In this document: one piece after another, positions 31,606 through 44,900 of the stretch | How the letters are laid out: each line of letters begins with the position of its first letter | How positions within the stretch are numbered: position 1 is the stretch's first letter | NCBI GenBank assembly: GCA_018292915.2 | Contig: JACVVK020000037.1 | Span: 1,896,501-1,960,500, forward strand | From: Batillaria attramentaria | Taxonomy: Eukaryota > Mollusca > Gastropoda > Batillariidae | Length of the DNA stretch: 64,000 bases | Direction of reading: 5' to 3' | The notes under the pieces: generated by a model | The model's input: only the letters and a program-made list of their open reading frames with translations | Database searches by the model: none | Told to the model about the DNA's origin: nothing | Translations under genes and position numbers: made by a program

Positions 31606-32653
31606 CTACCTCTTGGCTTTGTCCGAGTCTTCAATCATGGCAACCAAACGCTGGCGAGATTTGCGGCTCAAGTGGTCAACAGAGCTGATGAGGGCCAGGA
31701 GCTGCTTGTTGGAATATTCCTAGAGAGTGAGAACACAGACAATGTGATTCTGTTATCTACATGCTCTAAAAAATAATAACAAAACATGCATGCACGCACG
31801 CACGCGCACACACACGCTCACATTTTTAAGAATGACCCGTAGTCAGTGAGCAGTAAAATCTGCCTGTTTCAATTACAACCACAACAAAAAACTAAAACAA
31901 ACAAAAATCAAAGTACAGCCATCAATACACATAATTATACAGATACTTGGAAAGTGCAGGTTGAACCAAACCTTATGTTCTTGTATCCAAGCCTCTAGCT
32001 GGCTTTCTGGTAAATAATACGCCTTGATGTACGCCTCCACAAGCTCTCTCTCAGGGATAGGCCTAAACAGTCAAACCAAGCAAACAAACAAACAATGTAG
32101 AAGAAGCAGTGAAACAGCATCTGCATTTTCTCCCTTGACTCTTTAAAGCCCATGCAAAAATCGCAATTTTACTTGAAATCTTCAGAGCACTAGCAGCCAC
32201 TTCACGCCACTATTATGCAATCTGCAGCCGTGTCAAGCCTAGCGGGAAAGGCCCACGCCTTGTGTAATAGTGGCTTGAAGTGGCTCCTATTGGTGTGCAG
32301 TGGCTTGTTCTTTTTAACCAGTCTTATCAAATACATGTAGCGGGAACGGTGCGGTCGGGCTTGGGCCTTCGGGAGATACACCACCAAACTTACACTGCAT
32401 AAATCTTTTGTCTGCATCCTTACCCGGCATTAACCATGAGCAACAACACAATCCTGAGCAAGCCTACCCAATATAGTTGTCCAAAAAAAAAAAAAAAAAA
32501 ATCAGTGCTTGGCCTCATCCAGAAAGGACACACATCTGAGTGTCTACTAAGCGTTTGGTTGTAAAGCACAACACAAAATTACAAGTCTGGCGACTTAGCT
32601 CTTGCCTATGCGAGCAATCAAATATTTACAGTACAACTCAAATGCTAGGCTCG

Positions 32654-32700
<47 letters not shown>

Positions 32701-34226
32701 GGGGCTTAATGTCCTTTTCCACCACATGCGGGTGATATCAAAGACGGGGCAACGATGAAAAAGCCAGCACAAATATTTGGCCCCAGCCGGGATACGTGAC
32801 GCGAGCATTAGAAGTCCAACGCTCTACCGGTCAAACGTTAGGGACACATATTAAAATATATAGTTTCATTACTGTCTGTTTGTTTTTAAATGTATCGAGC
32901 TACTGACTTGAGTACAATAATCTGATCCAAGTTGGTAAGAAACTGCTGGAAGTCAAGTTGCATGAGTGCTCTCCCCTCATTGCTGCACTTCTTTGCGCTG
33001 GCATAGCTGTTAAAAGAAAAAAAAAAAAAAGGAAAAATGAAAAGATCCTCACAGCAGACAGCATAATCCAGGAATGTAAACAATAATAAACTTTCGCATC
33101 TTGCAGAAACAGACATGATGAACAAAACAAAAAAAGAAGAAGGAAGTTTCACTTTTTAAAAAGCGATACAAACAGTAAATTGTCAGTCCTACCTAAACCT
33201 TGTATGTGGTAATTTTATCATCGCTCACAAGGATGCAACTATATATGATTTCCTTAAATGCATGAGTAACACCAGAGTAAATATCAAGGCAAAAATGACA
33301 CCCCAGCCTTTGGTAAAACAATTCGCATCAATCATGTCACGTCGAAAGGTCAACCATCCACACAAGATCTCACCCCTCGACAATTGTGCGGTTAGCCAGT
33401 CGGACGCAATGTTCCCACACGACGTCCGTCACCTCGCGAGGAAGAGGAACTCTCCTGTCCACTTCACGAAGCTTCACACGCAGCTCTGTCAGGCTCTGAA
33501 AACAACATTAAGAGGTGACGATTTGTCACCGATCACAATAACTTCCTGCTTATTCTGTATTCGATGGTCAGGTTTCCCTCACCTCTATGGAGGTTGGAAA
33601 ATTGTGGTAGAGGTGGGGGATGGGGGTTGGGGGGGTTGGCGTTATCAAATATTCCTGCTCAGACTCTGTCCCTGAAATTATGGCAACTTCCAGCTTGCAC
33701 ATGCCCTTGCGGAGTTCAAGATTTATTCTGTGACATCATTTCCGTGCACACAGTCTCTACAATACGAGCCAAACATACACAGCACATTGCTGTCAGAGTT
33801 TTACTGTGACATACACGCATGCACATGCACGGTCTCCACAATATGGACTCACCTTGAGCAGCGTATCGACGTACGAGTTGTGCTGTGACATGATCTCCTT
33901 GATGTCCCAGCGTACGTTACTCATCTGCTGCAGGACGTGGTCGTAGCTAATGGCTCGTGAAGACACAGGGCGGTACACTGGCTTTCTCAACTCTGTGGCC
34001 ATCTTCACCGTCTATAAAATGGAAAAAAAATTAAACAAATAAATAAAATTTGAACAATAAATATTTTTAATAAATATGGGATGCTGATGGTGGGGAGGAG
34101 GGGGGGGGGGGGGCTCCTATAGTATCATGTTATCTTGTATAACCACAGGAGAAATTAAAAAAAAAACCCAAAAACCTTAAAGTAACCTTGTTTTGGAGAC
34201 AAGATTCCACAGCAATGGGGGTAGAA

Positions 34227-34270
<44 letters not shown>

Positions 34271-34667
34271 GGGGGGGAGGGGGGAGGGAATCCTTTAGAG
34301 TTTACCTCACCAACAGGCTGCACGAGACAGATGTACTAAATGCTAAAAATAGCCAAGACACCTCCCCAAGCCAACAACACATTACAGCGACGCCTGCCGA
34401 CTAACCTGTGAGTAGAAGGACTGTAAGAAAGCCTTTCTGTTGGGCGGGATGAGAGACTCCAGGTGTCCCTCTAGCATCTCCAGCTGACTAGCCAGGAACA
34501 CCCTGCCAACAACCAATTTCACATTGGTCAAACCCCAAAACATGGAAAAAAAGTATCTTGGAAGTAGGATCCTGTTTTCCCACCAAGGCTGATTTACCTG
34601 GCTCAAACTGACTTTTTAAAAATTGAATTGAAAAGAAGAAAAACCGACAGAAAAAACAATACCCTAC

Positions 34668-34698
<31 letters not shown>

Positions 34699-34732
34699 AA
34701 TACAGTTTTGTGTACAACTAACCTGCTCCGAA

Positions 34733-34764
<32 letters not shown>

Positions 34765-34806
34765 ATGCTCACTGGTTTGCATGCATGTGTATGCATGTGC
34801 ATGCAT

Positions 34807-34843
<37 letters not shown>

Positions 34844-37800
34844 CTCACTGGTTTGCATGCGTATGTGTATGCGTGTGCATGCATACGTGTGTGTGTGTGT
34901 GTGTGTGCGCATGTGTTTCAAATATCTTGCACTCTTTGTGAGAACTGTCGATCAGAAATTCCACACATTGTGTTTGAACCATAACTCACAGGGATTCGAC
35001 AGCAACCGTACGTTCAGCAAGGCCATACAGCTGCCCAGGGTTTGTTAAGTCCACAACAGACAGTAGCGTGGCTGCTGGTATCCGGTCCTGAAAAAAATTT
35101 CATTTCGTCCTGCCATTTTTTGGTTTCTCTCTGTGCAAGAAACTATAGAGTCAAAGTTCCCACTTACCAAAAGTTCTCCTCCACCCAGTGCCAATCAAAA
35201 TTTTTCTGCACATTTAGATCTAAATCCGTGACACCTTCAATGCAGAAGACTGTGACAATATGACAAACTGATAAACATCACCACAGTAAAATGAGCAGAG
35301 GTGCCAACCCATCCTCCCCCCCCACTGCCAGTACTATTTCACACGAATGTCAGTATTTTTCGGCACTTGGCAATATTCTGCAGTACAAAGAAAAAATGCC
35401 TAAAAATTCTTTTGAAATATTTCACATTTGCCTCCTCCAAATTTTTCGTGGGCATACCGTATTTCCGTATTTAATTAAGTTATGTGGAATATAATATGGC
35501 CAATCTGTATTAGTCAGCACCTCTGAAAGAGAGACAATGCACATATTGCCAAAGACTACTAGTGTACCTACTCACCCTCATGCCATCCCCGTCAGCAACT
35601 GCTGAGGGGTCCGCAATCAGAGTTTCATGGATACGTCGCAGGGTTGTCAGCAAGCGACTGTTGACCGTGCGATCGTCCTGAGAGATCTGTGCAGCATCAA
35701 GAAACAGCACAGTGATGGCTACTGGTTTCTCTTCAAACGAAGGAGAAGTCACAAGCAGTGCAAACCTATGCCCCTCAACATTTTCCCTCTCCAACCTACG
35801 CTTCCCACCCCCATTATACACACACATGAACGCAAACACTCATGCATATGCACGCGCACACACACACACACACATTTTTCCACCCTTCTAGCTTACATTA
35901 AAACGAACCTGACGCAAAGCAGAATATCAACCCAACTACTCATACAGTTATCTAAAGGTCACAATTTTAGAAGTGACAGTTCTTTTTACATAAAAAGTTT
36001 CAAGCCTGATACCTACCCCATCAGTAGCAAAGAAGGAAAATATCTGAAACAAAAATCAGGAATAACTGATTGGGAAAAAAAAAATGTTTCGAAACAATGG
36101 ATTCAATCAGTTAACTGGATGAAGCTGAAACAGCAGCAATTTGGTAAGGGGATAATCCAACACAGGCAAGCATTTTCTTTCTTTCTTTTTTGCTTATGAA
36201 CTTTCTTTATTTCTTTTTGGACATTTTTACACTGGACATACATCAACATAAACAGTGACAAAGACAATGTACATTGAGAATGCAGCTGGTATATATATAC
36301 AGATGGTGTAAAACGTATGGCAGTCACGTTGAAGACAGCAAATTATTTATCTACACAGGACATGGCAGATATGGCAAGCATTTACTAAGCAAGCAGTCTT
36401 TATATGCAAAATTCACATCAAGAATAAAGTAAGGTAAACGGAAAAAAGCAATTCCATCAAACATGGGAACACAGAAAGGAAGCAGATGCCTTAGTCTACC
36501 ATCTATGAAATTCATTCATTTGTAATTATGAAATAACTTTTTCTTTAAAAAGCACAGAATTATGCTAGAAGTGCATCAACTCACAGTATAGAGGTAGTAT
36601 TCAAACAGTTGTGACATGCAGCTTATGACGTCAAATGCGATGGGGTGCAGCACCGATATCATCTGGAGATATTTTCCTAGAGGGGAGAAAAAAAGAAAAC
36701 ATTAACGTGCACACGACATTCATCTCAGTATTGTGGAATTGTCAAGAGAAATGAACTGGGATAAGTACAAATAATTTTTATGCGACTGACCTACAACTCT
36801 AAGCACGTTGATGGTGGTGTTGGTGATGATAGGCCCTGCACTACGAGACGTTGACCGATGTAGTCGGCCACGAGCTGACGAAGAGGAAGAACTGTGCCTT
36901 CTGTAAGTAAATCACACACACACACACACACACACACAAACTTAATCAAACTGTTCAAATTCACATTTCATGTACTCACCGCCCTACACAGACTAAATGT
37001 ATCAACTTCCACAGCATCCTCACACACTGCATAAAGCATTCACAAAAAAAGCACTCACTTGTAGGAATGCGTTTCTCCTGTCAGCTCATCGATGTAATCC
37101 TGTTTCAGCTCGTCTGGAATGTCCGAATCACTGTCAGAGTCTCCATAACCTTCGGTCTCCTGATTCACAAATAAATAAGTGAGTGTGCAAAACAGTCCAC
37201 ATCAGTTACTATCAGAACATGCGTAGTGGATTATTCGACGACAGTAGGTGCTGTTTCACCTTCAAACAATTCAGGAGACATATCCAGTGTATAAAGCTTG
37301 GTAAACAGGTGTGATGACATTTGTTCTCAAGGACCTGAAGGCCCAATTTTTAAGATTTGTATGCTCATTCTGAGCTGTTTTGGTGGTGTCAACCATCACA
37401 CCACATAGAAACCTGCACAGTGACAGCATCTCAAAGGTTCACACTGAGCAAAGACCACAACCAAAGTTTACCTCGACTCATGTTGGACTCGGGTCAGTAG
37501 AGTTTACACTACATTCTGTGCAAGTGTAACCCTGACAATGACGTAGGATAACTTACATCATGCCTGCCGTCATGCCTTGACGAAAGCTTTGTATCATGAC
37601 GCCAGCTGCATGTTTAGACCTGAAATGCGAGTTGGCCCTGGACCCGGGTTCAACTCTGGTCCGTAGCAGGGTTGAACCCAGGTCACTTTTAACCTGGATC
37701 GGTTAAATGTAAACACACCAACCTGGTGTCAACCCAGTAAAATTGGTAAGTGTAAACAGCCTCAGAATACACTGGATACTTCACGCTTGGATACATTTAA

Positions 37801-38723
37801 CGCTCACCCCAGTGCCTGAGAAGACGTCTTCGTTTTCCTCCTCTTCCTGTTGTCCTTCGAAAGGGCTCCCCTCCTCTGAGTACCTCTGGAAGTAGCCTTG
37901 ACCTTCACCCCCAACCTCATTGGGGTCAAGGGTCAGTTTGCTGGGCGTACCGGCAGTGTTGTTAGTTTCAAAGGACAGATCATCTTTGCTTTTGAGGTTC
38001 CTCATGAAACGGAACTCCTGTGAAAGAAAGAAATAAAAAGAGAGAAAATACAGTCGAACACGCTTAAGTTGAATTCGCAGGGGAAATGGATTTTTGTTCG
38101 ACGTATCCGAAGTTTGACTTATCCGTGACGACGGATAAGGTCGAATGTCGACTCTAGCTTCGAGTTAAGCGAGTTGAACCTTTTCACCCCCTGATTCGGT
38201 TTGGAAACTGAAATTTATTTTCCCTGGTCAAAATGAGCTTACTGCTGCTGCGTTGGTATAGTTCACCCCCTTTTGTCATTTGCACTTGCTGTAAATGCAC
38301 TGCGACCGTCTAAACAACATAGCGATTGCACCATTACCACAAGGTAACCGCAACCCTAAATCTTAACCTAACCCTAAACCGATATAAGCAGGCGAACTCA
38401 ACTAAACGAGTGTCGATGCGTTTGAATAGTTTGCCCAGTACGGCTCAGGGGTGCGAACTATACTGAGCCTTACTGCTGGGATTTGTTACATTGTCATCGA
38501 ATATCCGTAGCTATTTTGTTCACTTTCAGTTCTGAGTAGTGGCTTGGTCTTACCATTGTCACACATGCAATGCAGAGGAAGGAGAAAGCCAAGTTTGTCT
38601 GATGGCTGTTTTGTTCTGACATGAAAGCTGCCTGGCACCAAACGGTGATAAGTTTCCAGCCTGTTTTCTTCTTCTTTTCTAGTTTCACTGACTCTAATTC
38701 TGCTTGTAAGATCAGCAGCGTCA

Positions 38724-38779
<56 letters not shown>

Positions 38780-38897
38780 CGCGCGCGCGTTCGCAGTCAT
38801 ATGATCGCATGTGCTCAATAAATTCTAGTGCAACGTCATATAAACACACGCAGTCAAATAGCAGAAAGTTCCAACTCTAACGGCACCAACCGGCAAA

Positions 38898-38946
<49 letters not shown>

Positions 38947-41900
38947 TCATTTCACACACCAGGAATAACTCACTGCTTACCCTCCGAATCCGACGGCAAA
39001 TCACCTTCTTAACACTGGCGACAGAAAACCTCAGAGACCAGTGGCACAGGGTCAGATCTCACGCCTAGCTCTGTTCATGCACGTGTTTCTCGCCAATTTC
39101 GTGTTCAACCACCAAAGATAACCAGCCCTAAGGCCCGCAGGCCACATAACACTGTCAACCTGTACTTGCACGGGAAATGTTAATGTAACCGGGTGTCAGG
39201 GGTCCGGTTCATGCAGGCAGGGAGACCAAACACAGAGGTGGCTATGACATGAGTTTTATTACGGGAAAACAGCAACAAATGGCAGACAATTCGTAGACAC
39301 GTGCAGTGACGGCAGGGCTGGCTGGCGACTGTCCAGTGAGACGTAGCCCGCGGCTACTTATGCGCCCAGCGCGGGCCACAAAGAGAGCACTGCCCCAAGT
39401 GCAGCGAAAAGCAGAGCGCGTGGGCCAGCCACAGCGAAATTTGTGTTTGTTGACACATGTACAACGAACCACAGCGGGCGTTATATAATAGCTAGAAACT
39501 TCAAACAAAGTGCATCTAAAAGAGCGTGAAAAGTACTTTAAGGCTATAATAGTTTAAGGTCTCATCAAAACACAGACAATTTTCTATCGCCGATTAAAGA
39601 GCGTAAAGACAGGGACCACGCATCTGAAAAGTGGTGAAAATCGCAAAATACACCCGTTAAAGTACAAAACAGCACTAAAAACAAAACATAACTAGAAAGT
39701 ACAAACTGTCATGAAACTACTGCCGTTTACAGAATTATTCTAAGTGAAGGGACTACGGAGATATTTGACACTAAACAGACACAAACAAACTCAACTAACT
39801 GACGCGCGCCATCGCGGATACGAAACACTGCGTGCACGTGGCTAGTGGACAGTATACACTACACAGGGCTGGCCAGGGGACAAAGACTGATGTACAGGGG
39901 TGGCCGGGGAAGGGTAGAAATGGGTGGATAGAGGGACAGCAGGACTAAGAAGAACAAAAAGGAAAACAGCGGAACACTGCAAACAACAATATCAGTAACT
40001 AGGGGCCGGGTATGACCCGGTCTCATTAAATCTCCATGCAAGCCCTGTTTTGGCGCTGATGCATCAGAAGGACAAAAAGAAATTCCCGTGCCAGCAACTG
40101 GTACGACTTATCCGAGGCTAAAATTGCAGATTTCGTTTGACATAACCGAGTTTTGACTTATCCGTTTTTGAGTACTCGTTCGACTTATCCGTGGAAAATT
40201 TAGTCATACAAAGAGCAAGTTTGGCCGGGAAAAATCTTTTGCTTCGACGTATCCGAAGTTCGACTTAAGCGTGTTTGACTTAAGCGTATGGGTCTGTATG
40301 TTTACTGATTTGACTGAATTCTGGAAAGCTATAAAATATTGACTACATACTCAGGGTTGCACATTTATGTCGGTCCCAGGACATTGACCTATAAAAATTT
40401 CAAATGTCCTATTTTTCCCACCTCAAGCGGACATTTGTCCTATTAAAATTTGTTTTGCCACTAAGTGGCCAGGACACTGTGTCCTATCACTTTGCTGTTT
40501 CCAGGACACTTTGTCCTATAGAAGCTGTGGAAAATGTGCAACCCTGCATACTGGAACAACACTCCAATACTGGAGTTAAGAAAAAACTCTGACTGCTATT
40601 GCTGGGGGTGGTGGGTGGTGGGTGGGGGTGGTAGAGCATCGCCACCCATTTTTTTCCCTCTGCAGGGGGCGATGTGTACTCGTTTTCCATTCCAAGTTTT
40701 CTCCCATTTTCAATGGGATTTTTTAACCTGTACACTTGATATTGATTGTGTGCGCGTGTGTATGAAGGTAAGATAGGCACCGTCTGCAGGTATATTTGAC
40801 TCGATTTGGTTGGGAAAACTCCTGCCAACTGAGGGGGGGTGGGGGGGGGATTCAACCTGTGCCATAACAGCCTCAGAATCCGCAGCAGACTAATCCTCTG
40901 TTACATGTTAAAGCTGTTTTATTCAAAATTACATTTAATTATTGAGCCTGTCTCTCCCCACACAAATGTGTATCTGTGTATTCCTTACATTTTTTTCTTT
41001 AATAATTCATCTTCAAGGAACCCTCACCATGAGCTGCAGTATGTTGAAATTAGATTTGACAGGACAAAGCTCCCAAGCCTCATTCTCCAGGAACATTCGA
41101 AGTTCATCTAGTCGAACCCTGCAACACATATTCAGATCAGGTAAATGTCATCATGTATAAACACACGCAAGCCTCATGTACAGTATATGTATATGTTCGT
41201 GAGATCAGCTGGTGAGCGCAGTTCGACTGCTGCCTGAGGCAGGAGTAAAAACCAGTGCTTACTCCAAAATGTTGCTGATTTCCGCTCTGCTTGAACAGTG
41301 TTCAGCTGGACTGTTCAGTAAGGGTAGTTGACACCCCCACCAACACCACTACCATAACTTGCCCACTAGGACCATCTTCAGTCAGAGCTCGGGGTGTGAC
41401 ACATTAACACGTTTCGTACTACATACGAGTGTTTCATGTTTTTGACTCTTTTTCGGTTTTGGCCCTGTATGCGAAAATCAGGCAAAATGCACAGTTCCTT
41501 AACGGCTCTTATAGCAGCAAACACGATAATCAAAATAATCAAAGTAAAAGTCAAAAACTCCCACCAAGCCAAATTCAAATCCATTAATTAATTCTGATTT
41601 ATTTTTCGTAAGGCCACTAGTGCACAACCCCTGACTTGCTTGGTAGGAACTGAGCTAAACCAAACTAATCGAACACCCAGCTGGAGAGTTCAGCAATACT
41701 GACCTGTGATGGTTCTTGAAGTAGTTCAGGCTCTGTTGCTTGAGAGAGTCCTGAAGGCCCTCTGACTTGCTGCCACAGAACTCCTCACCTATCTTGATCA
41801 TCCTGAAGACGAGTTTGCAAAACACAGGGTTGAAAATCAGGATAACCGCAAAAATAAACTACAACAGCAACATCAAACCCACAACACTACACCAACACCC

Positions 41901-44900
41901 CCTGAAACAACAACAACAAAAACACGAGAGAGGCAGAAGCCTCCTTGGCTCACTTATGAAATGGGTCAAGGCCATTCAACAGAGTATGTTTGTAAAGGTC
42001 TACTCACTGTCTATCATCATGCCGAGTAAGTTGACTCTGTTGGCCGTAGTTTCTGAGAAAATGGCAATGTTACAATTTTCCATGGACTGCTTGTACGGCC
42101 TTGACCTAAGTCAAGGTCATTCACACGAGATCTGTCAGAATAGATCTTATCAATGCCTATCATCATAAAAATCAGATATCTATGAAATTTACCAGATTTA
42201 ACATGTAACATGTACATTTTTGACAATGGAGGCCAAACTTTACTGACCTGTTGATGAGGTCAAGGACATGGATGAACTCCTCCAGTTTAAAGTGTGAGAG
42301 GTCAATGGCAAGGACAAAGGTCTTGACCTTTTGCTGGACATCCTGCCACACGCGGCCCCGGCCATACTCCAATTTCTGCATCACGTAGCGTCGGTTGAAT
42401 GTTGCCTCCACCATTTCTCCAGCATCTGTGAAGGTACATGTACACCAAATAAATTATGGGAACAAAAAAAAAAAAAAAAAAAAAAGACAGAGAAAACTGA
42501 GGGTGAGATGTGAAACATGAACTGTACTGACATCATGTGGAGACATGTCAACATTTTCGCATTGCATGGCACTGTTTGTTCAGATGGATCGTCAGGGGTT
42601 CTCTCCGTGTACACTGGCTTCCTCCTCTGCCCTGCATGTGCGCCTGATAATGAGTAAATCCTTCGTGAAAGTTCTTACCTGGCTGCTGCGTGTTGTCCTG
42701 ATCATGCGTCTCGTGCCACTGCATTGTTTGATAGTAGCTTCGCATCACACCCCACAATGCCTTGCACAGGTCCAGCAGGCACGGAGTGAAGCTTTCCATA
42801 GTGATATGCTAAAAAACATAAAACAAAAAAATACCCTCATGAGTGAAAACTCCGTGTATGAAGAATGCTAGTACATCACGACATGCACTCCCTTTTCATC
42901 CACTACCCATGTCGCAAAACCCGAGATATCATTTTACTTCTGGTTGTCCACCGTATTTCAATTCAATATTTCACTTATGGGCAAACAATAACCATACTGT
43001 AAGCGAACATGCTGAGGAAATGACATCACATACAAAAGACATGGTAAACACACACACACACACCTACACCCACTCACAAACACACCAGTGTTCACGTTCA
43101 GTGCATTTTTTTGGCATATATATTGCATTTTGGGGACACCCTACGCATTGTCAAGGGATCTCTACGCATTTTGAGAGGGCCTGTATTGCACCCACAAGTC
43201 AGCTCTTCGACAGCCTCCCTGCTTACTGGGCATATTACTTACTTACTTAGGCCCTTGGCTCCACGTGGAGCATAGGCCATCGACAACCCTTCGCCATCGC
43301 ACTCTGTTCTGGGCTAGTCTTGCCACTCCAGTCCAGTTGGTCCCCTGCTTACATAGCTCTGCCTCAGTGTCCCGCCTCCAGCTGTTGCGAGGCCGGCCTC
43401 TCTTCCTTTTCCCCTGTGGGTTCCATGTCAGGGCTTGGCGTGTGGTGCTGGATGCTGGCTTCCTGAGGGTGTGTCCAATCCAGCCCCACTTCCTCCGCAG
43501 GATCTGCTTGGCCACTGGTTCCTGCCCCGCTCGCTCCCACAGCTCTTCATTCCGGATCTTCTCTGGCCATCGGATGTTGAAGATGCGCCTCAGACAGGTG
43601 TTGAGAAATGTCTGGATCTTCTGCTGCATCGTCTTCGTTGTCCTCCATGTTTCGCATCCGTAGAGCAGAACTGACTTCACGTTGGAGTTGAAGATGCGAA
43701 GTTTGGTTCTTATGCTGACAACTTTGGATGCCCAGACGTTCTTCAGCATGACCATTGCTGCCCTTGCCTTGCCGATTCTGGCTGTGACGTCTCGGTCTGT
43801 GCCTCCCTGTCCATCAACCACACTCCCCAGGTAGACAAAAGACTCCACCTCCCTGATGGGCTCTCCACCGACTGTGACTGGTGTGTTGGCAGTGGTGTTG
43901 ATCTTCATCAGCTCGGTTTTCTTCCTGTTGATCTTGAGCCCTGTTCCGGCTGATGTGGCTTCCAGGCACGTAGTCTTGTCCTGCATCTGGCTGTGGCTGT
44001 GAGACAGGAGCGCCAGGTCGTCCGCGAAGTCGAGGTCATCCAGCTGCGTCCAGAGTGTCCACTGTATCCCGTTTTTCCTGCCTGCTGTAGTGGTCTTCAT
44101 GATCCAGTCGATGACCAGGAGGAAGAGAAACGGGGACAACAGGCATCCCTGGCGGACTCCGGTCTTCACCTCGAAGCTTTCTGACAACTGGCCGGCATGG
44201 GCAATCCTGCAGCTCATGTCTTGGTAGGTGCACTGGATCAGGGAGATGATCTTCCCGGGAACTCCATAGTGCCTTAGCAGCTTCCACAGCGCCTCTCTGT
44301 CTACACTGTCGAAGGCCTTCTCATAGTCTATGAAGTTGATGTAGAGGGGGGAGTTCCACTCCAGTGACTGCTCCACAATGATGCGTAGGCTGGCAATCTG
44401 GTCAGCGCAGGACCTGTTCCTGCGAAAGCCTGCCTGCTGGTCTCGGAGCATGGGGTCGACTGCCTCTCTCATCCTCTCCAGTAGAATTCTGTTGAGAACC
44501 TTGCCTGGCACTGACAGGAGCATGATCCCTCGGTAGTTGCTGCAGTCCCTGAGGTCCCCTTTCTTTGGCAGCTTGATGACGATCCCTTCTTTCCACTGGG
44601 CTGGCACCTCTTCCTTCTCCCAGATCTTGCTGAACAGGCTGTGCAGCATGTTGACGGCTGTCTCTGTGTCTGCTTTAATGGCTTCTGCTGGTATCTCGTC
44701 CGGCCCTGCAGCTTTCCCATTTCTCAGTGTCATGATGGCTTTCCTGATCTCCGCCTTAGAGGGCTTGTCGCAGTTGATGGGTAGTTCTGTCTCAGCTGGT
44801 GGGATGTCTGGTGGTGTTTCAGGGATGGGGCGATTTAACAGCTCCCTGAAGTGTTCTGCCCATCGCTTCAGCTGTTCCTCAGTTGTTGTCAGTGGGTGCC

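Noticed and set aside
34628..35048. Cys/Val-rich open frames
   Set aside because: Translations of (GT)n microsatellites; the same artefact occurs at 25448, 27849, 55565 and 63253.
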